In this document: positions 1-8,094 of the stretch, in pieces | How positions within the stretch are numbered: position 1 is the stretch's first letter | Layout: each line of letters starts with the position of its first letter | Source of the DNA: Bacteroidetes bacterium RIFCSPLOWO2_12_FULL_35_15 | GTDB taxonomy: Bacteria > Bacteroidota > Bacteroidia > 2-12-FULL-35-15 | Length of the DNA stretch: 45,741 nucleotides | Assembly (NCBI GenBank): GCA_001769385.1 | Contig: MEPB01000081.1 | Span: forward strand, 1-45,741 | Direction of reading: 5' to 3' | Notes under the pieces: generated by a model | Database searches by the model: none | What the model saw: the letters and a program-made list of their open reading frames with translations, nothing else | Told to the model about the DNA's origin: nothing | Position numbers and translations under genes: made by a program

Positions 1-58
1 TAATTTCTATTAGTTCCATTTTACAAATATAATAATTCTACCTTATCATATGACATTG

Positions 59-90
59 CCTTTCGGAGAGGGATTAAGGGTGAGGTCAGA
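59..90. repeat. Dispersed GAGAGG-type repeat (solo copy)
   Basis: Positions 64-88 match 21 of 25 bases of the right inverted repeat of the DUF559 element in metH (44371-44395), sharing CGGAGAGGG and GGGTGAGGTCA. It lies in the intergenic space downstream of uvrC. A second common Bacteroidota-type repeat, containing TTCGTTTCACTCAGAATGAC, follows at about 136-160. The rest of positions 1-164 shows no gene. Confidence 0.65.
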
Positions 91-164
91 AAAAAAACTG
101 TTTTTTATAAGCTAATGGTATTATCTTTATTTGGATTCTTCGTTTCACTCAGAATGACAAAAAA

Positions 165-1982
165 TTAAAACGAATAACTTTTATTTTTTCGATAATGATC
201 AACAACAATTTTTGCTTTTGCTTTCCCTATAATTTCGGCTAATTCAGCCTCATTCGCTTCGGTAATTTTTTTCACAGATTTAAAATGAGTTAATAATTTT
301 TGTGCGGTACTTGTGCTGATTCCTTTTATTTCTGTTAACTCTGTTTTTAATGTTCCTTTATCACGCTTACTGCGATGATGTGTAATTCCAAAACGATGCG
401 CCTCATCACGTATTTGTTGAATTATTTTTAAGGTCTCGCTTCTCTTATCTAAATATAATGGAATGGAATCACCCGGGAAATAAATCTCTTCCAATTTTTT
501 TGCAATACCAATAATCGCTACTTTTCCTCGTAAACCCAATTTATCAAGACTTTCCAAAGCTGCACTCAATTGCCCTTTGCCACCATCGATCACAATCAAT
601 TGAGGCATTGATTGATTCTCTTCCAACACCCGTTTATAACGCCTGTAAATGACCTCTTCCATGGAAGCAAAGTCATCAGGACCTTCCACAGTTTTAATAT
701 TAAAATGACGGTACTCTTTTTTATTTGGCCTGGCATCTTTAAAAACTGTCATTGCTGCAACCGGGTATGCACCCTGAAAATTGGAGTTATCAAAACATTC
801 GATATGTCGGGGCTCTTCTTTTAAGTGAAGATCTTTTTTCATTTGCTCCAGGATTCGTTTGGTGTGACGCTCCGGATCAACTAAACTTTCTTGCTTTATT
901 TTTTCCCTTCTGTAATAGTCAACATTACGCTCCGAAAGCTCCAGTAAGTGTTTTTTATCACCACGTTGCGGAATAATAAATTCCACACCCGGAAATTCCG
1001 TTTCAATTTTAAACGGTACAATAATTTCTTTTGCATCGCTGTGAAAGCGTTCACGCAATTCAGCTATAGACAAGGTTAGTAACTCTTCATCACTCTCATC
1101 TAACTTCTTTTTAAGCTCAATAGTATGCCCTTGAATAATCGATCCATTCACCACTTTTAAAAAGTTAACGTATCCGTTTTTTTCATCTGATACAATAGAA
1201 AACACATCAACATTTGTTATTGTAGGACTCACAACAGTTGATTTGCTTTGAAACTTATCTAACAGATCAATTTTTTCTTTAATGATATTAGCCTTTTCGA
1301 ATTCCATTTTTTCAACATGCTCCTGCAACAACCCTTTTAAATGACGTGCAACCGTGTTGATATTTCCTTTGACTATTTCTTTAATGTTGGCAATCGTTTC
1401 ATTGTATTCATCTTCTGTTTCTAATCCAACACAAGGCGCTTTACAATTGCCAATATGATATTCCAAACATACTTTAAATTTTTTTGCTTTTATATTCTCC
1501 GGATTTAAATTCAAATTACAATTCCGGAGTTTATACAATTGTTTTACCAGATCCAAAACCATATTCATGACCCTTACAGAAGCATATGGGCCATAATAAC
1601 TTGAATTATCTTTTACCAAATAACGCGTTGAAAATACTCTTGGGAAGGGCTCGTTTTTAATGCAAATCCAGGGATAGGTTTTATCATCTTTTAATAAGAC
1701 ATTATACCGGGGCTGATATTTTTTTATGAGATTATTTTCTAATAAAAGCGCATCAATTTCAGTATCAACAATAATATACTTTATATCCGAGATTTTTTTT
1801 ACAAGAACTTGTGTCTTTCCATTTTCAGATTGATCTTTATTAAAATAGGAGGAAACTCTTTTTTTTAAATTCTTAGCTTTCCCGACATAAATTATTTTTC
1901 CTTCCACATCAAAATACTGATATACCCCGGGATCACAAGGCATGGTGCGAATAATATTTTGTATATGTTCTGTTTTTTCCAA
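165..1982 (-). CDS. uvrC: UvrABC excinuclease subunit C
   Basis: Makes the two incisions flanking DNA lesions in nucleotide excision repair, together with UvrA and UvrB in the cytoplasm. The 605-aa protein has the complete family layout. An N-terminal GIY-YIG nuclease domain (about residues 14-95, GVYQYF then IIYVGKAKNLKKR) is followed by a UVR motif near 215-250, an RNase H-like second nuclease domain (IECFDNSNFQG, LIVIDGGKGQL) and a C-terminal helix-hairpin-helix pair (LTEIKGISTSTAQKLL). The start is TTG at 1982: an in-frame TAA lies 9 nt upstream, and the first ATG (residue 14) would cut into the GIY-YIG domain. It stands alone behind a terminator. Confidence 0.97.
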   Translation of the reverse strand: MEKTEHIQNIIRTMPCDPGVYQYFDVEGKIIYVGKAKNLKKRVSSYFNKDQSENGKTQVLVKKISDIKYIIVDTEIDALLLENNLIKKYQPRYNVLLKDDKTYPWICIKNEPFPRVFSTRYLVKDNSSYYGPYASVRVMNMVLDLVKQLYKLRNCNLNLNPENIKAKKFKVCLEYHIGNCKAPCVGLETEDEYNETIANIKEIVKGNINTVARHLKGLLQEHVEKMEFEKANIIKEKIDLLDKFQSKSTVVSPTITNVDVFSIVSDEKNGYVNFLKVVNGSIIQGHTIELKKKLDESDEELLTLSIAELRERFHSDAKEIIVPFKIETEFPGVEFIIPQRGDKKHLLELSERNVDYYRREKIKQESLVDPERHTKRILEQMKKDLHLKEEPRHIECFDNSNFQGAYPVAAMTVFKDARPNKKEYRHFNIKTVEGPDDFASMEEVIYRRYKRVLEENQSMPQLIVIDGGKGQLSAALESLDKLGLRGKVAIIGIAKKLEEIYFPGDSIPLYLDKRSETLKIIQQIRDEAHRFGITHHRSKRDKGTLKTELTEIKGISTSTAQKLLTHFKSVKKITEANEAELAEIIGKAKAKIVVDHYRKNKSYSF

Positions 1983-1991
1983 AGGTTGTTA

Positions 1992-1999
1992 CAAAGATA
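1992..1999 (-). promoter_or_regulatory. Probable -7 box of the uvrC promoter
   Basis: The minus strand reads TATCTTTG, a match to the Bacteroidota -7 consensus TAnnTTTG, 9 nt before the TTG start of uvrC. The leader would therefore be very short. A TTG lies about 14 nt further upstream, closer than the usual -33 spacing, so the -33 element is unconvincing. Confidence 0.35.
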
Positions 2000-2037
2000 A
2001 AAACAAAAACGCCCAACATTTTACGTTGAGCGTTTAA
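2000..2037 (-). terminator. Rho-independent terminator of the T9SS cargo gene
   Basis: An imperfect inverted repeat (AAACGCTCAAC / GTTGGGCGTTT on the minus strand, 10 of 11 paired) is followed by a T-rich run, 20-60 nt after the stop of the 2059-2994 gene. It adjoins the uvrC promoter. Confidence 0.7.
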
Positions 2038-2058
2038 AAAGACTTTATGTTATATTTA

Positions 2059-2994
2059 TTATTTATTTATTGTAATTTTTCGGGTAACAGTTGAATTATC
2101 ATTTTTAATGGTAACAAAATAACATCCATTTACCTGGTTTGATAAATCAAGTTGTTGATTATTTGCTGCGCTGATTTCTTTTTCAAGAATTATATTTCCA
2201 ATAATATTATAAACTGTAACTCTTGTTTTACTGGAAGAATTATTCAAATCAACAGTAAATAATCCATTTGCAGAAGGGTTTGGGTAAATGTTAGTGAGTA
2301 TTTCAGAAGTTTTTGTGCTGATAGAAGTAGCCGGGGTGGCAAGTCCATTTACCATTACATTATCAATACTGAACGATCCCGTTCCTGCCTCGGAATTCCA
2401 TCCATAAAAACGGAATGTTATAGGGCTTGAAATAGTTGTAAAGCTAGCGCCTCCGAGTGTTATTTTGCTGCCATTTTGAGCACTTGTTGTTGCATCTAAA
2501 TTCCAAAAGAAAATATCGCCTGTTTGCACACTTAATTTTGTATTTGCCGGATTAATAGATGCCACAAGGTTGGCTGCGTATCCATCAACACTAGATTGAA
2601 CAGCATATGTTCTAATCCCCGTTCCTGAACGTTGAACAGTAAATTTGATAGAATCTAAATCAATTGTGTAATTAACATCTGGGGTAATTGTTACTTCATA
2701 ATACTGAGCAGTATTTATGGCCCCGGTTAATGAAGTATATAAATCATTAGCAGTTGTAGCTCCTGTTGGCCAGCCGGTAAAAGAAAAACGAAATGCTGCC
2801 GTTGAATTTGCAGAAGTTCCGGTAGCTGAAAAGCTACCACAAGTAATACCAGTAGCTGTTGGAACGAATGAAGGGTCAATTAATCCCGAAGTAGATTTTA
2901 CGCTATCAAATGTGTAGAGCGCAGAAAAACTTTGTGCATTTGCATAAATTGAAAATGCCATTGCTGCAAAAAAGAAAGTAATTTTTTTTATCAT
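2059..2994 (-). CDS. Secreted protein with T9SS type A sorting domain
   Basis: A 311-aa exported protein of unknown activity. It has a clear signal peptide (about 20 residues, ending YANAQ) and a C-terminal T9SS type A sorting domain (about residues 225-311) that begins with the usual NIYPNPSANG and ends in a lysine-containing tail. The central part is serine/threonine-rich and probably beta-sandwich: its TLGGASF, ITFRFYGWNSE and SFSIDNVMVNG segments resemble choice-of-anchor or jelly-roll ligand-binding domains of Bacteroidota surface proteins. It probably crosses the outer membrane by the type IX system and is then cleaved or anchored. It is followed by its own terminator. Confidence 0.88.
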   Translation of the reverse strand: MIKKITFFFAAMAFSIYANAQSFSALYTFDSVKSTSGLIDPSFVPTATGITCGSFSATGTSANSTAAFRFSFTGWPTGATTANDLYTSLTGAINTAQYYEVTITPDVNYTIDLDSIKFTVQRSGTGIRTYAVQSSVDGYAANLVASINPANTKLSVQTGDIFFWNLDATTSAQNGSKITLGGASFTTISSPITFRFYGWNSEAGTGSFSIDNVMVNGLATPATSISTKTSEILTNIYPNPSANGLFTVDLNNSSSKTRVTVYNIIGNIILEKEISAANNQQLDLSNQVNGCYFVTIKNDNSTVTRKITINK

Positions 2995-3045
2995 GATTTT
3001 AAGTTTTTAGTTTCCATTAAAGAATATGCAAATATACGCAAAATA

Positions 3046-3612
3046 TTATTTATTGTTGTAAGCTGTCATCGTTCGTTGCAAGCCAATTGTAGAAAAACCC
3101 TGGATCATTTCAATTGCTAATTTGATCCTTGGTACAAGAATTTTCTGTTCTTCCTCATTCCATTTTCCTAATACATAATCTACTTGCCTTCCCTTTGAAA
3201 ATTCACTGCCAACACCAAATCGCAAACGAGGATATTCAGTGGTATTTAATGTTTCCTGAATACTTTTCAAACCATTATGTCCGCCATCACTTCCCTTTCC
3301 TTTCATACGCAGAGTTCCCAGAGGCAATGCAATATCATCAGTTATTACTAATAGATTTTCTTTTGAAATTTTTTCTGCCTGTAACCAATAATTTACAGCC
3401 TTACCGCTCAAATTCATATAGGTTGTTGGTTTGACAAGAACTAATGTTTTCCCTTTAAATTTATAATACGCAACTGAAGCCAGTCGATCTGTTGCAAATT
3501 TTAAATTATTTTCCTGAGCGAGCGTATCCAACACCATAAAACCTATATTATGACGCGTATTGGAATATTCTTCTCCAATATTTCCTAATCCAATAATTAA
3601 AAATTTACTCAT
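3046..3612 (-). CDS. pth: Peptidyl-tRNA hydrolase
   Basis: Hydrolyses the ester bond of peptidyl-tRNAs released from stalled ribosomes, recycling tRNA. The 188-aa length is normal for bacterial Pth. The family residues are present: His21 in NTRHNIGF, Asn67 in TYMNLSG, Asp93 in ITDDIALPLG, and the GSDGGHNGLKS segment. It sits 110 nt downstream of rplY, the conserved rplY-pth neighbourhood of many bacteria. A hairpin terminator lies between them, so pth may also have its own promoter. Confidence 0.97.
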   Translation of the reverse strand: MSKFLIIGLGNIGEEYSNTRHNIGFMVLDTLAQENNLKFATDRLASVAYYKFKGKTLVLVKPTTYMNLSGKAVNYWLQAEKISKENLLVITDDIALPLGTLRMKGKGSDGGHNGLKSIQETLNTTEYPRLRFGVGSEFSKGRQVDYVLGKWNEEEQKILVPRIKLAIEMIQGFSTIGLQRTMTAYNNK

Positions 3613-3660
3613 AAGGAACCTTTAAAACTTCTCAAAAATAGGAAATACAACACTGCAAAC

Positions 3661-3701
3661 AAAAACAAAAAAGTTGGCCTAACATAATGTTAAGCCAACT
3701 T
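3661..3701 (-). terminator. Terminator after rplY
   Basis: A 15-nt inverted repeat (3671-3685 with 3687-3701, 14 of 15 paired, core AAGTTGGC/GCCAACTT) is followed on the minus strand by a T-rich tract. It ends rplY transcription or attenuates it before pth. Confidence 0.75.
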
Positions 3702-3722
3702 AATATAGTTATTGTGACAGAT

Positions 3723-4364
3723 TTATTTTTTTGCAGGTGCTTTTGCAGCAGGTGCAGCAGCTTTTGCAGCAGCAGCCGGAGCAGCAGCAGCAGTAGTAGC
3801 TTTAGGTGCTTCTTCTACAGCAGCACGTGTTACTTCAACAGCAACTACTGTTATGTTTTGTGCATTCAGGATTGTTAATCCTTCAATTTTCAGGTCACTA
3901 ACTCGAACAGAATTACCAATTTCCATTTTATCAATAGGAATAATAATCGCGTCAGGCATTTTTTCAACCAACCCTTTTACTCTTAAAGTCTTTGATTTTT
4001 TTACCAATTTACCACCATTTCTAACACCTGGAGATGTTCCGCTTGTTTTTACCGGAAGACTCATAACAACCGCTTTATTTGGCTGAATTTCTAAAAAGTC
4101 AACATGTAAAAGGTGATCAGTAAGTTTATGGTATTGTGTTTCTTGAACGATTGCATGATATTTTTTACCAGCAATATCCAAATTTACTGTATTCACATCT
4201 GGTGTGTAAATTAAGTTTTTAAAGTCTGCAGAAAGAACAGAAAAGTGAACTTGTTCTTTTCCACCATAAAGTACACATGGAACATGCTTTGAAACTCTCA
4301 AAGCCTTTGCATCTGTTTTCCCTACGTTCGCACGTGGCGAACCGCTAATAGATACTGATTTCAT
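3723..4364 (-). CDS. rplY: 50S ribosomal protein L25 (CTC/TL5 long form)
   Basis: A 5S rRNA-binding protein of the large ribosomal subunit. The 213-aa protein is the long L25/TL5/CTC type: an N-terminal L25 beta-barrel (about 5-95; HVPCVLYGG, QYHKLTDHLLHVDF) followed by the TL5 C-terminal domain (about 100-180; LRVKGLVEKMPDAI, DKMEIGNSVRVSDL). The last 35 residues are a low-complexity Ala/Lys/Pro tail, common in Bacteroidota L25. It follows prs at 88 nt, and the two probably share a transcript. Confidence 0.96.
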   Translation of the reverse strand: MKSVSISGSPRANVGKTDAKALRVSKHVPCVLYGGKEQVHFSVLSADFKNLIYTPDVNTVNLDIAGKKYHAIVQETQYHKLTDHLLHVDFLEIQPNKAVVMSLPVKTSGTSPGVRNGGKLVKKSKTLRVKGLVEKMPDAIIIPIDKMEIGNSVRVSDLKIEGLTILNAQNITVVAVEVTRAAVEEAPKATTAAAAPAAAAKAAAPAAKAPAKK

Positions 4365-4452
4365 TTTTTTATTTTTTTATTTTATTTTGGTTGTTGCACC
4401 TACCAACCAAAGTTATTTAAATATGTTGGTGCAATGTCAATGTATATATATA

Positions 4453-5388
4453 CTAACTTACAATAAAGTTAGAGCTGATCGATTCAAAGCTGTGAACACT
4501 ATGCAATACTTTTGCAAATAATTCGGCAACAGATAAGACTTTAATTTTGCTACATTCCTGCTTTAATGGGATAGTATCGGTTACCACCAATTCCAAAATT
4601 CTTGATTTCTCAATATTCTCATATGCCTTTCCCGACAGTACAGCATGGGTACATACAGCTCTAACACTGTTTGCTCCTTTATCCAGCATCATATCTGCTG
4701 CTTTAGTAAGAGTTCCTCCTGTATCGATCAGATCATCTACTAAAACAATATCTTTTCCTTCTACTTCACCAATTACAGTCATACTATCAATTACATTTGC
4801 CCGTGAACGTTGTTTGTAACAAATAACGATATCTGTTTTTAAAAATTTCGCGTAAGCATTTGCCCGTTTGGTACCTCCCATATCCGGTGCTGCCATGGTT
4901 AAATTTGGCAGGTTCAAACCCTGTATATATGGTAAAAAAATAGAAGAACAATACAAATGATCTACCGGGAAATCAAAAAATCCTTGAATTTGATCTGCAT
5001 GCAGATCCATTGTAACAATTCGAGTAGCACCGGCAGCCGAAAGCAAATTAGCAACCATTTTTGCTCCAATTGCTACACGTGGTTGATCTTTGCGATCCTG
5101 ACGGGCAAAACCAAAATAGGGCATAACAGCAATAATCTGATGTGCTGAAGCTCGTTTAGCTGCATCGATCATCAATAATAATTCAAATAAATTATCGGTT
5201 GGCGGAAAAGTGGATTGAATAATAAACACATCGCTACCACGAACAGTTTCTTCATAAGAAGTCTGAAACTCTCCGTCACTAAAGCGAAGCAATGACACCT
5301 TCCCTAATTCCTGCCCGTAATTACTAGCAATTTTTTCAGCTAAATAACGGGAAGAAGAACCTGAAAATATTTTTACCTGATTATTCAT
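4453..5388 (-). CDS. prs: Ribose-phosphate pyrophosphokinase
   Basis: Transfers pyrophosphate from ATP to ribose 5-phosphate to make PRPP for nucleotide, histidine and tryptophan synthesis. The 311-aa length is typical of class I enzymes. Visible motifs are the ATP-loop region FSDGEFQTSYEETVRGSDVF, the divalent-cation-binding MDLHADQIQGFFD, the flexible loop with KQR, and the PRPP-binding loop DIVLVDDLIDTGGTL. It is the first gene of the minus-strand housekeeping block, divergent from the tRNA-Leu gene 131 nt away. Confidence 0.97.
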   Translation of the reverse strand: MNNQVKIFSGSSSRYLAEKIASNYGQELGKVSLLRFSDGEFQTSYEETVRGSDVFIIQSTFPPTDNLFELLLMIDAAKRASAHQIIAVMPYFGFARQDRKDQPRVAIGAKMVANLLSAAGATRIVTMDLHADQIQGFFDFPVDHLYCSSIFLPYIQGLNLPNLTMAAPDMGGTKRANAYAKFLKTDIVICYKQRSRANVIDSMTVIGEVEGKDIVLVDDLIDTGGTLTKAADMMLDKGANSVRAVCTHAVLSGKAYENIEKSRILELVVTDTIPLKQECSKIKVLSVAELFAKVLHSVHSFESISSNFIVS

Positions 5389-5519
5389 AGCCTGTTTATA
5401 AGGGCTGCAAATGTAATGAAAAATGCTGTTCAGGCAAAAGATTTTTAGAGTTTGGTCACTATTTTTTTGTCATTCCAAAACAAATGAATAGTTTTGCACC
5501 CCGATTCAGAATTTTTATT

Positions 5520-5599
5520 GCCCAGTTGGCGGAATTGGTAGACGCGCTGGTCTCAAACACCAGTGAGAAATCGTGCCGGTTCGACTCCGGCACTGGGTA
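5520..5599 (+). tRNA. tRNA-Leu (anticodon CAA)
   Basis: The sequence folds as a leucine tRNA. Acceptor arms are GCCCAGT and ACTGGGT with discriminator A at 5599. The D stem is GCG/CGC, and the anticodon stem-loop is CTGGT-CTCAAAC-ACCAG with CAA at positions 34-36. An 11-nt variable arm and a T arm GCCGG-TTCGACT-CCGGC complete it. CCA is not encoded. Its 3' side faces the integrase of the prophage, as usual when a tRNA gene is an integration target. Confidence 0.95.
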
Positions 5600-5621
5600 C
5601 TGGAGTACTATTATGATTGCC

Positions 5622-5646
5622 AAAGCCCCTATTTTAGGGGCTTTTT
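5622..5646 (+). terminator. Terminator of tRNA-Leu
   Basis: A perfect hairpin, AAAGCCCCT / AGGGGCTTT with a short AT loop, followed by T residues, begins 23 nt after the tRNA 3' end. Confidence 0.85.
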
Positions 5647-5697
5647 GCTTGTTATAAACAATTCATATCTAATAACATGCCCCTTTGAGGGGACTGT

Positions 5698-5741
5698 ATT
5701 CGGGGACTGGTTCTTATTTTGCAGAAAACAGCCCCCGAATT
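5698..5741. promoter_or_regulatory. Imperfect inverted repeat before the integrase ATG
   Basis: ATTCGGGGACTGGTTCT (5698-5714) and the reverse complement of GAAAACAGCCCCCGAAT (about 5724-5740) pair at 14 of 17 positions around a short loop, ending just before the integrase ATG at 5743. The octamer GGGGACTG also occurs twice in direct orientation (about 5690 and 5702). These could be integrase-binding sites, part of the attachment site, or a translation-control hairpin. The sequence does not say which. Confidence 0.45.
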
Positions 5742-5742
5742 T

Positions 5743-6912
5743 ATGACTACTCGCATGAATGTTCTATTTTTTTTAAGTAAAAAACGTATCAATAACAAAG
5801 GATTTGCCCCTATTTATTGCCGTATAACTATGTTTGGCCAAAGAGCCGAATTTAGTATAGGTGTTTCCGTTTCTCCTGGTGATTGGAAAAACAATGAAGT
5901 AATAAAAGAACATCCGCAATCAGCTATTTATAATGCAAAGCTTAGTTCTATAAAAACAAAACTGCTTTCTATTCAATTAAGTCTTTCGCTTTCAGATCAG
6001 CCGGCCAGTGCCGAAATAATAAAAAACAAAATTTGCACTAAAGAAATTGCCCCTAAAAGCTTTTTAGAATTAATGGATGAACTTATTCAGCAAATAGAAA
6101 ACAATCCCAAGAGAGCAGCAAGAACAAAGAAAAACTACAAAACAGCACAAAAAAACATTGTCATTTTCTTGAAAAAACAAAAACGCCTGCATATCACTTG
6201 TTCAGAAATATCAACAGACTTGTGTAAAAAATTTGAAGATCACTACCGGAACAGGAAAAATAAGTTTTCATTCAACTATATCAATAAACATATACACTTT
6301 ATAGGACAAACAATAAAATTTGCAATTAGAAAAAATGTTATACCTTATAACATTGTTTCATCTTATCAATTTACCAAAGATGAAGAAAAGGTAATCGTAA
6401 GCCTTACAGTTGCCGAATTAACACTAATAGAAAAACATAAATTTGTTTCTTCGAAACTTCAATGCGTAGCTGACTTATATTTATTCCAGTGCTATACAGG
6501 ATTAGCGTATTGCGATTTAATGAATTTCGATTATCAAACACACACTCATTTAATCAATAACAGATTGTGGATTGTAGAAAACAGAGCCAAAACAAATGTA
6601 GAGGCCATGATACCATTATTTGAAAAGGCAAAAAAACTATTGGTGAAATACAAAAGAAAGTTGCCTGTAATTTCAAATCAAAAATATAATGAGTACATAA
6701 AAGAAGTTGCCGAAATTGTAGGAATAGAAAAAAATCTAACAACACACACGGCCCGGAAAACTTTTGGAATGATAAAACTGAATGAAGGATTTAGTATTGA
6801 AAGTGTTTCCCGGATGATGGGCCACAACAGTACAACTATTACGCAAAAAACATACGCACGGGTAACGCACGTAAGAATTGATAAAGAACTTTTATTGCTG
6901 AATATAAAATAG
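5743..6912 (+). CDS. int: Tyrosine recombinase / phage integrase
   Basis: Catalyses site-specific integration and excision, presumably at the adjacent tRNA-Leu gene. The 389-aa protein has the Bacteroidota integrase layout: an N-terminal arm-binding domain (NVLFFLSKKRINNKGFAPIYCR), a SAM-like core-binding domain (about 100-200) and a C-terminal catalytic domain. Catalytic residues seen are His335 and Arg338 in HTARKTF, His361 in MMGHNS and Tyr371 in TQKTYARV. The first Arg position reads TGLAYCDL; Ala there is, from memory, common in this Bacteroidota branch. I chose ATG 5743 over an upstream in-frame TTG at 5719 because the TTG codons fall inside an inverted repeat. It is one of only three plus-strand genes in the element. 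Confidence 0.95.
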   Translation: MTTRMNVLFFLSKKRINNKGFAPIYCRITMFGQRAEFSIGVSVSPGDWKNNEVIKEHPQSAIYNAKLSSIKTKLLSIQLSLSLSDQPASAEIIKNKICTKEIAPKSFLELMDELIQQIENNPKRAARTKKNYKTAQKNIVIFLKKQKRLHITCSEISTDLCKKFEDHYRNRKNKFSFNYINKHIHFIGQTIKFAIRKNVIPYNIVSSYQFTKDEEKVIVSLTVAELTLIEKHKFVSSKLQCVADLYLFQCYTGLAYCDLMNFDYQTHTHLINNRLWIVENRAKTNVEAMIPLFEKAKKLLVKYKRKLPVISNQKYNEYIKEVAEIVGIEKNLTTHTARKTFGMIKLNEGFSIESVSRMMGHNSTTITQKTYARVTHVRIDKELLLLNIK

Positions 6913-6914
6913 AT

Positions 6915-7364
6915 CTATTTTATATTTTCGTCCCGGTCCCTTTTTTTCAAAAAAGGTAGATCTATATTTTTGGTAAGTGTATCTGCAACCTTTTCAACAG
7001 AACGCCCGATCACATAACCACCCATACCAAGTTCTAACAATCCCCAAAACTTTTCTGGCAATTCAATATCCTGTAAATGAAAAAGAGGTGCAATAAAGTA
7101 ATGGTACACAACAATAAATGCAAAAGATAGCATTACAATAGGTCGCCAATTACGTTGCAATGCGTTTCCTTGTATTTCGGCAACTAATACATCACGCTGG
7201 AAACTTATTGCCTCAGTTAATGATTTTTCAACTATTTCGGCTAATTGATTTTTAGCAGTCAACTTTTCGTCATCACTTGTTAGTGTGGCATCAAGAGTTT
7301 TGCCAACCGCTCCGGTAACTTCGCCAACGGCCTTTGCTATAATATTTGCTACAATTGGTATCAT
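6915..7364 (-). CDS. Holin, 3TM (GTA_holin_3TM) family
   Basis: Probable lysis protein of the element. The 149-aa sequence carries the family hallmark, a QRNWRPI motif followed by a hydrophobic segment (about 80-98, VMLSFAFIVVYHYFIAPLF) and a second weaker one (about 108-125, LLELGMGGYVIGRSVEK). An amphipathic N-terminal region starts IPIVANIIAKAVG. It is the last gene of the structural/lysis operon and overlaps the preceding gene by 4 nt (ATGA). It ends 2 nt from the end of the convergent integrase. Holin plus glucosaminidase gives a minimal lysis pair, although the glucosaminidase may instead be a virion entry enzyme. Confidence 0.85.
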   Translation of the reverse strand: MIPIVANIIAKAVGEVTGAVGKTLDATLTSDDEKLTAKNQLAEIVEKSLTEAISFQRDVLVAEIQGNALQRNWRPIVMLSFAFIVVYHYFIAPLFHLQDIELPEKFWGLLELGMGGYVIGRSVEKVADTLTKNIDLPFLKKRDRDENIK

Positions 7365-7669
7365 GCTTTTAATTGTTCTACTGTTACGGTTTTTGATTGC
7401 ATTGTCCAGCCGTTTAAATTAACGATGGATAATATTATTTCTTTTCCTTTGTTTTGAATACCAAAATTGTAATTGCCTTTTATTTCTCCGGTGTTTACTT
7501 GGTCAAAACGAAATGTGCCTTTCGTTTCCTCAAAAGCGGTTTTCATTGTGTAATCAAATGATTGTTGATTTTGATCTATTTTATCAATAGTGATCTTTCC
7601 CCATTTGAAATAATAATAAAGCACAAGGGCCGTAATAATTAAAGTCGATAGTATTAAACTTGCTTTCAT
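7361..7669 (-). CDS. Small membrane-anchored protein, unknown
   Basis: A 102-aa protein with one N-terminal hydrophobic helix (about residues 4-22, LILSTLIITALVLYYYF) and a soluble beta-rich remainder (GNYNFGIQNKGKEIILSIVNLNGW). No family recognised. It starts 1 nt after the stop of the 56-aa ORF upstream and overlaps the holin start by 4 nt, so it is translationally coupled in the lysis end of the operon. It could be a spanin-like or virion membrane protein; both are guesses from position. Confidence 0.75.
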   Translation of the reverse strand: MKASLILSTLIITALVLYYYFKWGKITIDKIDQNQQSFDYTMKTAFEETKGTFRFDQVNTGEIKGNYNFGIQNKGKEIILSIVNLNGWTMQSKTVTVEQLKA

Positions 7670-7840
7670 TTATTTTTTTTGTTTACGTTGTAAATAAAAA
7701 GTGTACCAGCCTATGAATATACCTGAGGCCACACCAATAAATTGAAGTATAGGTAATGCCGTTGTAATAAATGACGAAATAGTGCCACTTATTGAAAGCA
7801 TTGCACCAAGTTGCGGGTATTGAGTTAAAAGGATTTTCAT
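7670..7840 (-). CDS. Small single-pass membrane protein, 56 aa
   Basis: An ORF found by reading the gap between annotated genes. ATG at 7840 overlaps the upstream gene's stop by 4 nt (ATGA), and its TAA directly precedes the next ATG. The protein starts MKILLTQYPQLGAM, has a long hydrophobic stretch (about residues 18-48) and ends in a basic tail (QRKQKK), giving a predicted inner-membrane orientation. The tight coupling on both sides is the main evidence that it is real. Function unknown; it could be a holin partner or virion membrane protein. Confidence 0.72.
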   Translation of the reverse strand: MKILLTQYPQLGAMLSISGTISSFITTALPILQFIGVASGIFIGWYTFYLQRKQKK

Positions 7841-8094
7841 AATGGTATTGTTATAAATTCGGTTTCCAAAACCTCACGAATAAAGGGGTTATCAATTTTG
7901 TGATTGTCTGTTAAAAACTGCTTGAACTCTCTGTAATTTTCATCAGTAAACACTTCCAGTGGAAGTATAAATAAATTGCCTTGAATTTCAATAGGCATCA
8001 AATCAACACCTCTTGAATGATGCAATTCATCAAAGGGGGCTTTGTCTTGTATTAAAAGATTTTTTTGATCTAAGCTGAGTATAAAATAATTCAT
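7837..8094 (-). CDS. Hypothetical protein, 85 aa
   Basis: A small soluble protein (MNYFILSLDQKN start) with no signal peptide or membrane helix and no recognised family. It follows the LamG-like 260-aa protein with no gap and overlaps the next small ORF by 4 nt. Position directly after a spike candidate suggests a structural accessory or assembly protein, but nothing in the sequence proves it. Confidence 0.65.
   Translation of the reverse strand: MNYFILSLDQKNLLIQDKAPFDELHHSRGVDLMPIEIQGNLFILPLEVFTDENYREFKQFLTDNHKIDNPFIREVLETEFITIPL

Noticed and set aside
4393-4435. Terminator between prs and rplY
   Set aside because: Only a short TTGCACC/GGTGCAA pairing with no T-run; a shared transcript is equally likely.
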